Positions 42,876-51,720 of a DNA stretch of 64,000 nt are shown in pieces; position 1 is the first letter of the stretch, and every line of letters begins with the position of its first letter. The position numbers and the translations under genes were made by a program. The stretch is from Roseimicrobium sp. ORNL1 (GTDB lineage Bacteria > Verrucomicrobiota > Verrucomicrobiia > Verrucomicrobiales > Verrucomicrobiaceae). The notes under the pieces are model-generated. The model worked only from the letters and a program-made list of their open reading frames with translations. It was not told the origin of the DNA and did no database searches. Where the stretch lies: contig NZ_CP049143.1 in assembly GCF_011044495.1 (NCBI RefSeq), positions 5,208,001 through 5,272,000 on the forward strand, given 5' to 3'.

Positions 42876-45313
42876 GGCTTGATGATGGTTTCGTGGAGAT
42901 TCATCAGAACACTGGCAACATCGAACCAGGCGCCCTCCGCCTCATTGGATGAGCTATTGCCTCCTTCATACACGGCCACGAGCGCATCCAGCTCGACATC
43001 CGAAGGAGGACGGCTCAACACGGTGCGAAATCCGAAACCCAGCGAATCGCGCACATTCTGTCCGCCGTGGGCAGCCATGCGTTTCGCGAGTGCCTGGGTC
43101 ATTTCCACATAAGCCGGATCGTTCATCAGGGTAAGCGCCTGCAGTGGCGTGTTGCTCCGCGTGCGCTGCACGGTGCAGGCAGCGCGATTGGGCGCATCAA
43201 ACGTGGCGAAGCTCGGATAGTGGGCGTGTCGTCTCCACAGCGTGTAGATCCCGCGGCGATAGGCATCTTCTCCCTTCGAAGTGGTGTAGTTGTTGTCCAC
43301 GTCACCGGTCACACGCCAGACACCGGCAGGTTGCACCGGCTTTACCGGCGGGCCTCCCATCTTGGCAGATAACAAGCCGCTTACCGCCAGCCCTTGGTCC
43401 CGGATGGTTTCCGCATCGAGACGGATGCCACCGTTGCGCGCGAGCCATTTGTTCTGCGGATCGCGCTCCAGCAAATCCGGCCGCGCGGTTGCAGCGCGCC
43501 TGTAGGTCTCGCTCAAAAGGATGCGGCGCAGTGTCTTCTTCATGCTCCATGCGTCCGTCTCCATGAAGGTCAACGCCAGCCAGTCGAGCAACTCTGGATG
43601 CGTCGGCTTGTCCCCTTGAAGACCGAAGTCTTCCATGGTGGAAACGAGGGGCTGGCCAAACAGCTCCGCCCACCAGCGGTTCACCGTCACACGGGCCACC
43701 AGGGGATTCTCCCTGGACACGAGCCACTGCGCAAACCCAAGGCGATCACGTGAAGCATTCGCAGGAAAACCATGCAATGCGGCAGGCGTCGCAGGATCGA
43801 CCTTGGCGCCGGGCATGAGGAAATCACCACGCTGCATGATGCGGGTCTCACGTGGGATGTCCTCATGCATCACCGCCGTACGCGTCACGCTGACTGCGGC
43901 AGCTCGCTTGCGCTCCTGCTTCACCGCATCCTGAAGTTTGTCGAGACGCGCATCCCCCTTGAACACACTCCGATGCACCTTGCTGCACGTTTCAAAATCG
44001 CGATCCTGCGCCGGGATCTCCAAGAGATCTTTCTGCCCCGGCTTCAATGCGGCAACCTTTGCCGGGTCTTCTTCCAACTCGCTCCACCTCTCCTGCACAG
44101 CTTCCTCGTAGCGTTTCATGGACTGCTCAAGCTTCTGCTGCGCCGCCTTCGCCAGTTCCACGGCATCGGGAGACTCGCCCATCACTTGGTCCGGCCCAAC
44201 GTAGGTCATGCGCGCACCTTTGGGAGCTTGCTGGCTTTCTACCGGCGTGTTGTTGAAAAACGCGAGCACCCCATAATACTCCTTCGAGGTGATCGGGTCG
44301 TACTTGTGATTGTGGCACTGCGCACAGCCGAGGCTGGTGCCAAGCCACACGGTTCCGGTCGTATTCACACGATCCACGATCTGCTTCACCCGATCCTCCT
44401 CCGGATCCGTGCCGGCTTCGAGATTCAGGGTGGCGTTGCGATGAAATCCCGTGGCGATCTTCTGGTCGGTCGTGGCGTGCGGTAGAAGATCGCCGGCGAG
44501 TTGCTCGATCGAAAATTCATCGAAGGGCATGTCATCGTTCAGCGCCTTCACCACCCAGTCGCGGTAGGGCCAAATCTGCCGGAACCCGTCGCGCTGGTAG
44601 CCATCTGAATCCGCATACCTCGCAAGATCCAACCAGGGCCGGGCCCACTTTTCCCCGAACTGCGACCGCGCGAGCAGATGGTCCACGAGTCTGACATAGG
44701 CATTCTCCGTGGGATTCGCGGCGAAGGCATCGACCTCGGCAACGGTCGGCGGCAGGCCGATGACATCGAGAAAGAGACGACGCACCAGCACCGGGGTCGC
44801 GGCACGTGGATTCGGCGTCAGTTGCTGCTTCTGAAGTTCAGCATTGATGAAGGCATCCAACGGATGCGCATTCTTGTCCGGCAATGCCGCTGCCTTTGGT
44901 TTCACATACGCCCAATGCACAGGTGGACGCCAGCCGTCATCCGGCCACACCGCACCCTGTGCGATCCACTCCTTGAGAATCTCCTGCTGCGGCGGCGTGA
45001 GCGGCTTGCGCTCCTTGGGCATGCGCTTCTCTTCATCCGTGGTGACCACCATCTTGTAGAGGAGACTTTCCTCCGGCCGCCCGGGTATCACTGCGAGTTC
45101 ACCCGAATCCGCAGGTCGGTGCGCGTGATAGTGCGTGTGAAAGGCGACGCCGGCCTTCTGTTCCTTCTGCCCGTGGCAGGAAAAGCACTTCGCCTCAAGG
45201 ATGGGCCGCACGTCCTTGGCAAAATCCACCCCCGCATGCGTCATGGCCGTGCCCGCCCAAAGAGACAGGCAAACACTGGGAAGATGGAAGAGCCTGAGCG
45301 AAGCGCGGTCCAT
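42872..45313 (-). CDS. Exported PSD1-type protein: cytochrome c, DUF1549, DUF1553
   Basis: An 813-residue haem protein of the same class as the one at 31043-33526. ATG 45313 gives a signal-like N-terminus (1-27, LFHLPSVCLSLWAG...THAG); a TTG at 45352 is less likely. The cytochrome module has C43-F-S-C-H47 and a Met in KRMPKERKPL. DUF1549 has VIGLPPTVAEVDAF, ARPWLDLARYADSDGYQ and a second CxxCH, CAQCHNHKYDP. DUF1553 has NRWWAELFGQPLV and LSETYRRAA. The stop overlaps the start of the DUF1501 gene. Confidence 0.92.
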   Translation of the reverse strand: MDRASLRLFHLPSVCLSLWAGTAMTHAGVDFAKDVRPILEAKCFSCHGQKEQKAGVAFHTHYHAHRPADSGELAVIPGRPEESLLYKMVVTTDEEKRMPKERKPLTPPQQEILKEWIAQGAVWPDDGWRPPVHWAYVKPKAAALPDKNAHPLDAFINAELQKQQLTPNPRAATPVLVRRLFLDVIGLPPTVAEVDAFAANPTENAYVRLVDHLLARSQFGEKWARPWLDLARYADSDGYQRDGFRQIWPYRDWVVKALNDDMPFDEFSIEQLAGDLLPHATTDQKIATGFHRNATLNLEAGTDPEEDRVKQIVDRVNTTGTVWLGTSLGCAQCHNHKYDPITSKEYYGVLAFFNNTPVESQQAPKGARMTYVGPDQVMGESPDAVELAKAAQQKLEQSMKRYEEAVQERWSELEEDPAKVAALKPGQKDLLEIPAQDRDFETCSKVHRSVFKGDARLDKLQDAVKQERKRAAAVSVTRTAVMHEDIPRETRIMQRGDFLMPGAKVDPATPAALHGFPANASRDRLGFAQWLVSRENPLVARVTVNRWWAELFGQPLVSTMEDFGLQGDKPTHPELLDWLALTFMETDAWSMKKTLRRILLSETYRRAATARPDLLERDPQNKWLARNGGIRLDAETIRDQGLAVSGLLSAKMGGPPVKPVQPAGVWRVTGDVDNNYTTSKGEDAYRRGIYTLWRRHAHYPSFATFDAPNRAACTVQRTRSNTPLQALTLMNDPAYVEMTQALAKRMAAHGGQNVRDSLGFGFRTVLSRPPSDVELDALVAVYEGGNSSSNEAEGAWFDVASVLMNLHETIIKP

Positions 45314-45432
45314 GTCCCACGGGTAACGACGCGCGTCAGCCCGGCATTTCAATCAACGTACTCATCGACCGGCACCGGCACGCGGCACCGAGGCCGCGCT
45401 TCATCAAAGATGCCTCAGTCGAGACGGGAACC

Positions 45433-45873
45433 TCAGGGAGTAGCCTTCACCAATCTCAGGTAGATGAGAGAGCCCTTTTCATTGACCCCGCTGAAGGTCG
45501 CAGGGCGCTTGCCCGGACTGTTATCCCAGCAGAACCGGAGCTCGCTCGTCTCAAACTTATAGATCCCCAGAGCGGCCTTCTGGCCATCCGGAGACTCCAT
45601 CCTAAGTTGTTTCGGCTCCTTGCTGGAATCCAGCCTCAGAAGACCGGCGGTTTCCACCTTGCCATTGATCAGAATGGCGAAGAGAGGGCCCGTGATGCGG
45701 ATACTCATCGCCCTCAATTGATCCGTCGTAAGGGGCTTGTTTCCTTTTTCCCCATACTTCACCTTCCAGGTGCCCTCCATGAGCGTCAGGTCACCTGAGG
45801 GAGGCGCAGCGAATGACATCTGGGACATCCCCAGAAAAGTGGCCACGACCATGAAGGTGAGCACGCGGAGCAT
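45433..45873 (-). CDS. TIGR03067-type exported protein
   Basis: A 146-residue exported protein. ATG 45873 gives a Sec signal (1-22, LTFMVVATFLGMSQMSFA); the open frame continues upstream to a GTG at 45921. The mature part follows the TIGR03067 pattern of Planctomycetes and Verrucomicrobia: LMEGTWKVKYGEKGNKP, RLDSSKEPKQLRMESPDG, LGIYKFETSELRFCWDN and PGKRPATFSG. Function is unknown. It stands alone between the PSD1 gene and the HTH-receiver gene. Confidence 0.8.
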   Translation of the reverse strand: MLRVLTFMVVATFLGMSQMSFAAPPSGDLTLMEGTWKVKYGEKGNKPLTTDQLRAMSIRITGPLFAILINGKVETAGLLRLDSSKEPKQLRMESPDGQKAALGIYKFETSELRFCWDNSPGKRPATFSGVNEKGSLIYLRLVKATP

Positions 45874-45984
45874 AGGCGCGACTCTTCCCCTGCTGCAGTC
45901 GCTCAGCAAGCGAATTACCACTCAAGAGGAGAAACCCTCTTGTCTTGATAGGACGAAACGAGAGCCGGGATATACCCCCGGCAA

Positions 45985-46548
45985 TTACACCACTGCCTCA
46001 GCGCCCTTGTGCCCGAGCTGCTTCACCGCCTTGTTCAGCTGATCAAACTCAAGCGGCTTCTTGATCACCGTCACAGGGCCGGTGGCCAAAATCTTGCTGA
46101 GGATTTCGCTGTCCGGATAACCGGTGATCACAACGATGGGAAGATCAGGATCCAGGGCCTTGAGCTGCACGTACACCTCGTCTCCCGGAATGTCGGGGAG
46201 CTTGAGGTCCAGGAACACAAAGTCGAACTTTTGCTTCTTGGCCAGGCTAAGCGCTTCCGCGCCCGTGCCGACCACCAAGCGGGCAAGGTTGGCCTTTTTC
46301 AGGAACTGCTTGAAGAGCGCCTGCAACGCCGGATCATCATCGATCACCAGCACGGTGGGTAGTCCGCTCTCGTCTTCTTTGCGCAGCACATCACGATCCA
46401 GGAGGCTGCGCTTGATGCGCCACCGTCCACCAATCTGCACCGCTGGGAGCTGTCCGCGCTGCACGAGGTAGTACACCGTCGGCAACGGAATGCGGAGGTA
46501 CTCAGCGGTTTCTTTAACCGTCATCAACTCTGGGGAGGAATCAGCCAT
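45985..46548 (-). CDS. Response regulator with N-terminal excisionase-type HTH and C-terminal receiver
   Basis: A 187-residue DNA-binding response regulator with unusual domain order. Residues 9-56 are a MerR/excisionase-type HTH (LMTVKETAEYLRIPLPTVYY, then GGRWRIKRSLLD). Residues 64-180 are an intact receiver: D70-D71-D72 acid cluster, phospho-acceptor D114 in FLDLKLPD, Thr in VITGYPD and Lys163/164 in VIKKPLE. Most response regulators have the receiver first. ATG 46548 is chosen over a TTG at 46560. No histidine kinase gene is adjacent; the promoter region upstream is an A+T-rich 492-base gap. Confidence 0.88.
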   Translation of the reverse strand: MADSSPELMTVKETAEYLRIPLPTVYYLVQRGQLPAVQIGGRWRIKRSLLDRDVLRKEDESGLPTVLVIDDDPALQALFKQFLKKANLARLVVGTGAEALSLAKKQKFDFVFLDLKLPDIPGDEVYVQLKALDPDLPIVVITGYPDSEILSKILATGPVTVIKKPLEFDQLNKAVKQLGHKGAEAVV

Positions 46549-47040
46549 GTTCGTTGGCAATTAGGTTGGTATATGCGGATGCTGTTGGGAGTTGGGACAG
46601 TGTGTGAGCAAAAGCGTGCAAAACGCTTAATTGAGAATGCGCGACTTAAATTTCCATAAATTCCAAAAATTAGCAAGCTTTTTCGTAAATGGATAAAGAG
46701 AATGCCCAAAACCGAGCTAAAGAATAGTCAAAAATGATATTCATAATCGCTGTCATTATATAATTTGCGAAATGAAAGGTGCTGAAATTTCGTGGTTTTC
46801 CGGGCTAAGCTAAAATTCGCGGCATCGATAGGCGCAACAATCTCAAATGGTTAGGCGCGCTGAAAAGTTAAGATGGGTCGCAAGTGCCGATCGTTCAAAA
46901 ATGAAAATAGAAAGTTTTATGTTCTTCCGAACATTAAACCTTGAATCTTTATTGGGATTTTGACGGAGGGTCCGTTTTTGGATTCCCCGAGCCTCAATCA
47001 GGCATTCCCTCAGCCACTTTTTTTCACTGCCGGAGGGAAC
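46549..47040. other. A+T-rich intergenic region without genes
   Basis: This 492-base gap is far richer in A+T than the rest (20 G+C in 46741-46800). It must hold the promoter of the HTH-receiver gene and the end of the kinase gene at 47041. A short hairpin ACGGA-GGG-TCCGT followed by TTTT lies at about 46964-46980. No open frame, RNA gene or repeat family is recognisable. Confidence 0.5.
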
Positions 47041-49491
47041 TCATTCATCATCCTGGCGAGCGATCACACCATACTCACTTAATACAATGCGGAAGCCAAT
47101 TTCGTCGGTCTGCGTGCCGGGCGGCACCGCCTTGCGATGGGAGGCGAGTAGTTCATCCTGATTCGCAGAGCGGAAGCTTCCTCCGCGTACGACGCCCAGA
47201 CGCTTCATGTTGGGATCTTCTCCACCGAAGTCGTCCTGGACCCATTCCCAGACATTCCCCGCGAGGTCACGAAGGCCATTTTCATTCGGCTCAAAGGATC
47301 CGACTGGAGCCAGATCGACAAAGCCGTCGTCGAAGCTCTCAATGCCGTCCTTACGCTTCGCCTTCGTGGCGGCGGTGCGGTCCCACATGTTTCCCGGCAC
47401 GGGAATCGGTGGCCACACAAGACCCCAGGCATAGATGCCGCGCGCGCGCTGATTGCGTGAAGCCGGCGAATCGCCGCGCTCACGCGGCAGGCCCGCGGCC
47501 ATGCTCCACTCGTCATCTGTGGGCAGGCGATAACTCTGACTCGGCTCCAAGAGGCCACGACCGCGCTCCACCACCGTGAGCCATTTGCAGAAGAGTTCCG
47601 CATCGGCACGGCTCACGTGCGTCATGGGCAGGGTCACATCCGAGCGGATGGCCACTGGAGGTGGCTGCGACGTGGGGAGTGTACGAAGGAAAGTGGCAAA
47701 GTCCGCGCGGCGCGTCTCCGTGGCGGCGATGAGCACATCCCCCAGCGGCACGAAGTCCATGCCCAGGGAATTTTTCCACTTCCTGCCGAATGCCACAGCA
47801 TCCGTGGGCTTGAGCTTCTTATCCAGCTTGAGCGTCTTCCCCTCCTCCACCTTGCCCTTGAGCACCTCACGCTTGTAGCCGGGAAGGCTCACCACGAACT
47901 CCGCATTCCCCACTTTCATACGAATGGGTCCAAGCGGTGTCGGCCCAAGAGCAACACCATTGTGCGTGACCTCTGCCCTGTCAGGAGTGGTCACGACGAT
48001 GACCTGACCGAAGTGCAGGCGCACAACCTCCAGTCGGAAGGCCACCCAGTCGGGGTTCGCCGCGCTCCGTTTCACCGAAGTGTCCTGTTTCCAGGCATAC
48101 TCATAATTGTCATCCAACGCGCCGGCTTCACGATCGTACGCGGTCATCCACTCAGCGAAGGCGGCAGCATCCGTCTTGGGCACCACTACGGGATACTCTG
48201 TCTTGCCACCCTTGGGGGTGGTGGGCACCACCTCGCCCTCGAAGGATTGCATGCTGTCATCCAGGAACCGCTGCAGCGACTCCAGCGTCACCGGCTTCTC
48301 CGCGACGTGGCGATCCGGATCCGTCTTCCAGTTGAACTTGTGATCAAAGCTGTTCAGCCACATGCGCCCGGGCCGGGGCAGCTTCGCCTGGGCAATCTCC
48401 TCCGGCGTGAGTTCACGCGATTCGGGCGCCGGCACCACATGACGCCACTCCGAAGTGCGCTTCGTGATGGAAAGCAGCATGCCGAAGATCAACGACCACA
48501 GCACCAGTTTCCAGGTGGCACTCCACAGGCGGCTGCTGAGCGGCACCGGCTTCGGCACGCCCACGGTGCGCAGAGCCTCGGCGAAATCCGCCGCACTGGC
48601 GAAGCGCTCCTTCAGATTCGGCGCGCACGCCTGGCAAATCACGCCATTCCACTCGCGCCACAGCTTCCACTCGCCGGCCGAGAGGTCGTCCGGTACCTCG
48701 GGGAATTCCATGCGGTCCTTCCCGGAACTGATCTCATACAGCACCTTGCCGAGACTGTAGATGTCCGAGGCAAATGTCCCGGGACCTTCCGGCGGCACGA
48801 ATCCCTCCGTGCCGACAAAGGAACGCTCCCCGTGCGCGGCCACCAGCCCGATGTCCGCCAGCTTGCACGCGCCACCCACGAAAATGATGTTCGAGGGTTT
48901 GATGTCGCGGTGCGTCAGTCCGTAGCTGTGCATGTACCCCAGTGCATCCGCGAGGTAGATGCCGGTCTGCTTGCAGAATTCCAGATTCAGCCGGCCATGG
49001 GTCTTGAAGTCCGTGGTCAGCGTGCGCGGCACATAGGTGGTGATGTCGATGTCCTTCCCGTGATCGGCATCGTCCGCGAGTTCCATCACATAATAATAGA
49101 AGCCGCGGGTCTCATTCCACCCGACGTGAAGCACGTTCACCAAGCCCGGATGTCCGCGTGAGATGGGCTCGAACTGCTGAATACCCTCGAACTCGCGATG
49201 GAAGGTCTTCTCGTACTCAAAGTCCTCACGCCACACCACCTTCACGGCACGCAGGGCGCCTGTGATGGTCTGGGCCAGCCATACCTCACCATAGGCACCC
49301 GAGCCGATGCGGCGGATGAGCTTGAGATCCGGAATCGGGATGTCGTCATCGCGGGAACTCAGCGGCTCCTGAGAAGATCGGGGTGGGCCGCTGGCCCGTG
49401 CACTGGGGGGCGTTGCGCCTGAAGCTGAAGATGCCCCTCCGGCAGCAGGTGATCCCGCTGACGGCTCCGGGACAGGCTTAGGGGCAGGCAT
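47041..49491 (-). CDS. Membrane Ser/Thr protein kinase with PEGA and formylglycine-enzyme-like domains
   Basis: An 816-residue kinase. After a Pro/Ala/Ser-rich tail (1-50) the kinase domain (about 57-315) has GSGAYGEV, Lys84 in AVKVV, an intact catalytic HRDIKPSN (194-201) and DIG (213-215) in place of DFG, a change that keeps the metal-binding Asp. One membrane segment (about 322-343) leads to an external part with a PEGA-like strand repeat (about 525-580, PDRAEVTHNGVALGPTPL) and a FGE-sulfatase/SUMF1-like domain (about 590-815) with RLPTDDEWSMAAGL, DLAGNVWEWVQDDFGG and VVRGGSF. Catalytic FGE cysteines are not evident. It is 104 bases downstream of the sigma factor gene, suggesting joint regulation. 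Confidence 0.9.
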   Translation of the reverse strand: MPAPKPVPEPSAGSPAAGGASSASGATPPSARASGPPRSSQEPLSSRDDDIPIPDLKLIRRIGSGAYGEVWLAQTITGALRAVKVVWREDFEYEKTFHREFEGIQQFEPISRGHPGLVNVLHVGWNETRGFYYYVMELADDADHGKDIDITTYVPRTLTTDFKTHGRLNLEFCKQTGIYLADALGYMHSYGLTHRDIKPSNIIFVGGACKLADIGLVAAHGERSFVGTEGFVPPEGPGTFASDIYSLGKVLYEISSGKDRMEFPEVPDDLSAGEWKLWREWNGVICQACAPNLKERFASAADFAEALRTVGVPKPVPLSSRLWSATWKLVLWSLIFGMLLSITKRTSEWRHVVPAPESRELTPEEIAQAKLPRPGRMWLNSFDHKFNWKTDPDRHVAEKPVTLESLQRFLDDSMQSFEGEVVPTTPKGGKTEYPVVVPKTDAAAFAEWMTAYDREAGALDDNYEYAWKQDTSVKRSAANPDWVAFRLEVVRLHFGQVIVVTTPDRAEVTHNGVALGPTPLGPIRMKVGNAEFVVSLPGYKREVLKGKVEEGKTLKLDKKLKPTDAVAFGRKWKNSLGMDFVPLGDVLIAATETRRADFATFLRTLPTSQPPPVAIRSDVTLPMTHVSRADAELFCKWLTVVERGRGLLEPSQSYRLPTDDEWSMAAGLPRERGDSPASRNQRARGIYAWGLVWPPIPVPGNMWDRTAATKAKRKDGIESFDDGFVDLAPVGSFEPNENGLRDLAGNVWEWVQDDFGGEDPNMKRLGVVRGGSFRSANQDELLASHRKAVPPGTQTDEIGFRIVLSEYGVIARQDDE

Positions 49492-49595
49492 GGAGGGAAT
49501 AACAGCGGAATTCTAGCAGGCAATCTCCCAACCTTCCAGCAGGGCCCGCATAAAAACCACAACGAAGGGTCGGCCCGCAAGCAGACCCGAAGCCT

Positions 49596-50282
49596 CTAGA
49601 GCATGGTGCTTTCGAGTCCCTGCACCTCTTTTTTAACGAGGGCACCGACGCGATGCTTGGCGAGATACACCTGGGCTGCATTGATCCCGAGCACCTCCGC
49701 CGTCTTCTTCACGCCCCAGCCCTTCAGCACGTAGCAGTCGAAAATCTGGAACTGGCGCGGCGAAACACGGCTCTTTACCCGCTCGAGAGCGGCGGAAGTG
49801 ATGTTGTCCTTCCACTCCTTGTCCCACACTTTTTCGAGCACGTTGTCCTTCTCGTGCGTCAGCCGCTCCATCGCGAGCTCGGCATTTTCAGAATGTTCAT
49901 TCCCCTGGTCGGCGAGGGAAGGCTGGCGTTTGCGGGCGCGGAAAACGTCGAGAATGCGCCAGCGGGTCATCTGCAGGAGCCACGCCTTGAAGGAACCCGC
50001 GCGGGGATCGTACTGACCTTTTTTCACCTGGCGGGCGATGGCCAGAATGGTCTCCTGCACCACATCGAAGGCTTCCTCACGGGTGAGGCCGGCCTTCGTG
50101 GCCACGCTAAAGATCAGGCGCCAGTAGGTCTGATAAAATTCATCCCAGACACGATGGTCCTCCCAGTTGTCGAGCTTCTCAATCAGGCTCTTGCGCGTTT
50201 TTTCGCACATGGTGCGCTGCTTGCGCTCCTCCCCGCTGGAACGGGGGGTACGGGGCTCCAACTCTGGGGTTGTGCGGGGCAT
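49596..50282 (-). CDS. ECF-type RNA polymerase sigma factor
   Basis: A 228-residue sigma-70 family factor. Region 2 (about 45-115) has WDEFYQTYWRLIFSVATKAG, EEAFDVVQETILAIAR and GSFKAWLLQMTRWRILDVFR; region 4 (about 170-222) has RVSPRQFQIFDCYVLKGWGV and the HTH KKTAEVLGINAAQVYLAKHR. Verrucomicrobial and planctomycete ECF factors of this length are often encoded next to Ser/Thr kinases, as here (kinase gene 104 bases downstream). No anti-sigma gene is visible, so the kinase may take its control role; that is inference. Confidence 0.9.
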   Translation of the reverse strand: MPRTTPELEPRTPRSSGEERKQRTMCEKTRKSLIEKLDNWEDHRVWDEFYQTYWRLIFSVATKAGLTREEAFDVVQETILAIARQVKKGQYDPRAGSFKAWLLQMTRWRILDVFRARKRQPSLADQGNEHSENAELAMERLTHEKDNVLEKVWDKEWKDNITSAALERVKSRVSPRQFQIFDCYVLKGWGVKKTAEVLGINAAQVYLAKHRVGALVKKEVQGLESTML

Positions 50283-50397
50283 GGGAATAAGTGTCGAGAA
50301 CGTAGGGGGTTAAGGCAAGCGGAAATTACGCGCCTGCAGACGGCCATCGTGCGGACTTTGTGCGATTGACACTCGCTTTTTCTCTCTATGGATAGGC

Positions 50398-50820
50398 ATG
50401 CCTGATCCTACGCCGCGCGTCCTTGTTGCCGATGCATCCCTGCCGAACCGCCGGCTCATCCGGGAATTGCTGACAGCCTTCCGTCATTGTGAAATCGATG
50501 ATGCCGCCAACGCAGAGCATGCCTTTGAGCGCGCGCTGCAGCGGGAGTACGCGCTTTTCATCTTTGCCATCGACCTCCCGGACCTGACTGGCATCCTGCT
50601 GGATCGCTTTCTCGCGAAAGTCTATCCCAAGGTGCACGCCGACGTCATTACCGCGCCGCCGGTGGCCTTTCTAGCACGGCCGGAGGATGCTGCAGCCTTC
50701 CGCATGGCTCAGAGCGATGCCCGCGTCCGTGGTTCCGTGCCGCTCCCGCTCAATCTCGACGTACTGATGAACCTGGCTGGCGGCGTACTACCGGCAAAGC
50801 CAGCGGCGGCCGCGGAGTAA
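50398..50820 (+). CDS. Degenerate receiver-domain protein lacking the phospho-acceptor
   Basis: A 140-residue stand-alone receiver-like protein. The fold pattern is clear (RVLVADASLPNRRLIRELL, then FIFAIDLPDLTGILLDRF), but aligning the Pro61/Gly65 pair of the acceptor loop with CheY puts Ala57 at the phosphorylated Asp. One acidic-cluster Asp is also lost (A11-D12-A13), and the Lys of the K-P motif is Leu (VPLPLNLD). It is therefore probably a non-phosphorylated pseudo-receiver. It is divergent from the sigma factor gene and followed by trpF. Confidence 0.75.
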   Translation: MPDPTPRVLVADASLPNRRLIRELLTAFRHCEIDDAANAEHAFERALQREYALFIFAIDLPDLTGILLDRFLAKVYPKVHADVITAPPVAFLARPEDAAAFRMAQSDARVRGSVPLPLNLDVLMNLAGGVLPAKPAAAAE

Positions 50821-50900
50821 TCCAGCGTCAGCCGCGACCGAACCTCAGGGATTGGTTGAATCCGCGGGCGGCAGTGATTCAGTAATCGTTTTCAGATCCG

Positions 50901-51605
50901 ATGCCCTCAGCACAAGCCACCTCGCCCTCCCCTGCCGATACGTCCGTGATTTCGCCCACCCTTTGCCAGGCGAAGATCTGTGGCGTGACGCAGCGTGATC
51001 AGGCCGTGGCGATTGCGGAGCTGGGGGCCGATTACCTTGGCCTGAACTTCTGGCCGAAATCAAAGCGGCATCTTCCGCCAGTATCTGCCGCGGTGTGGTC
51101 TCGTGAGATTCCACAGACGACGAAGCTGGTGGGATTGTTTGTGAATGCGGAGGCGGCGTTTGTTTTGGAGACTGCCGCTTCGGTGGGCCTTGCCTATGTG
51201 CAACTGCATGGGGATGAAACGCCCGACTACTGCGAGGATCTCATCCAGCGCGGCCTGAAGGTCATCAAGGCCATCCAGGTGAAGGACGAATCCAGCCTCG
51301 ATGGCATCGCTGCGTTTCCCTCGCAGGACATCCTGCTGGATGCCTATGAGCCCGGCATGCGCGGTGGCATCGGGCACACGTTTCCCTGGAGACTCGCCCG
51401 GGAATTCACCCAGCGCTATCCCGAGCGCAACTTGTGGCTCGCAGGCGGGCTCACGCCTGAGAATGTCGCGGAAGCGGTGGCTGGTGTGCATCCGATGGTG
51501 GTGGATGTGGCCAGTGGCGTGGAAGATGCGACGCCTGGGGTCAAGAGCCTCGAAAAGGTGCGGCGTTTCATCGAGGCGACACGCTCAGGCGCAGTGGCAA
51601 ATTAG
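50901..51605 (+). CDS. trpF: Phosphoribosylanthranilate isomerase
   Basis: Catalyses the Amadori rearrangement of N-phosphoribosylanthranilate in tryptophan synthesis. The 234-residue protein is a TIM barrel with the catalytic Cys27 in AKICGVT and general-acid Asp147 in DILLDAYEPG. Other family motifs are ELGADYLGLNFWPKSKRH, VGLFVN, VQLHGDE, LAGGLTPENV and VDVASGVED. A 20-residue N-terminal extension is longer than usual. No other trp gene is adjacent. Confidence 0.95.
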   Translation: MPSAQATSPSPADTSVISPTLCQAKICGVTQRDQAVAIAELGADYLGLNFWPKSKRHLPPVSAAVWSREIPQTTKLVGLFVNAEAAFVLETAASVGLAYVQLHGDETPDYCEDLIQRGLKVIKAIQVKDESSLDGIAAFPSQDILLDAYEPGMRGGIGHTFPWRLAREFTQRYPERNLWLAGGLTPENVAEAVAGVHPMVVDVASGVEDATPGVKSLEKVRRFIEATRSGAVAN

Positions 51606-51720
51606 GCCAGGACTAAGGCTGCTGCACAGGAAGCGCACGATTGCGCATTTTCCTAGAAGTTCCCCGCGAAACACCCTGCGATGGAGGGCGTATAGGTCGT
51701 CCTGCATTGATTGCATACTC

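Noticed and set aside
51301-51720. Upstream extension of the DUF1080 gene
   Set aside because: It overlaps trpF in another frame and would bury the signal peptide that starts at 51721.
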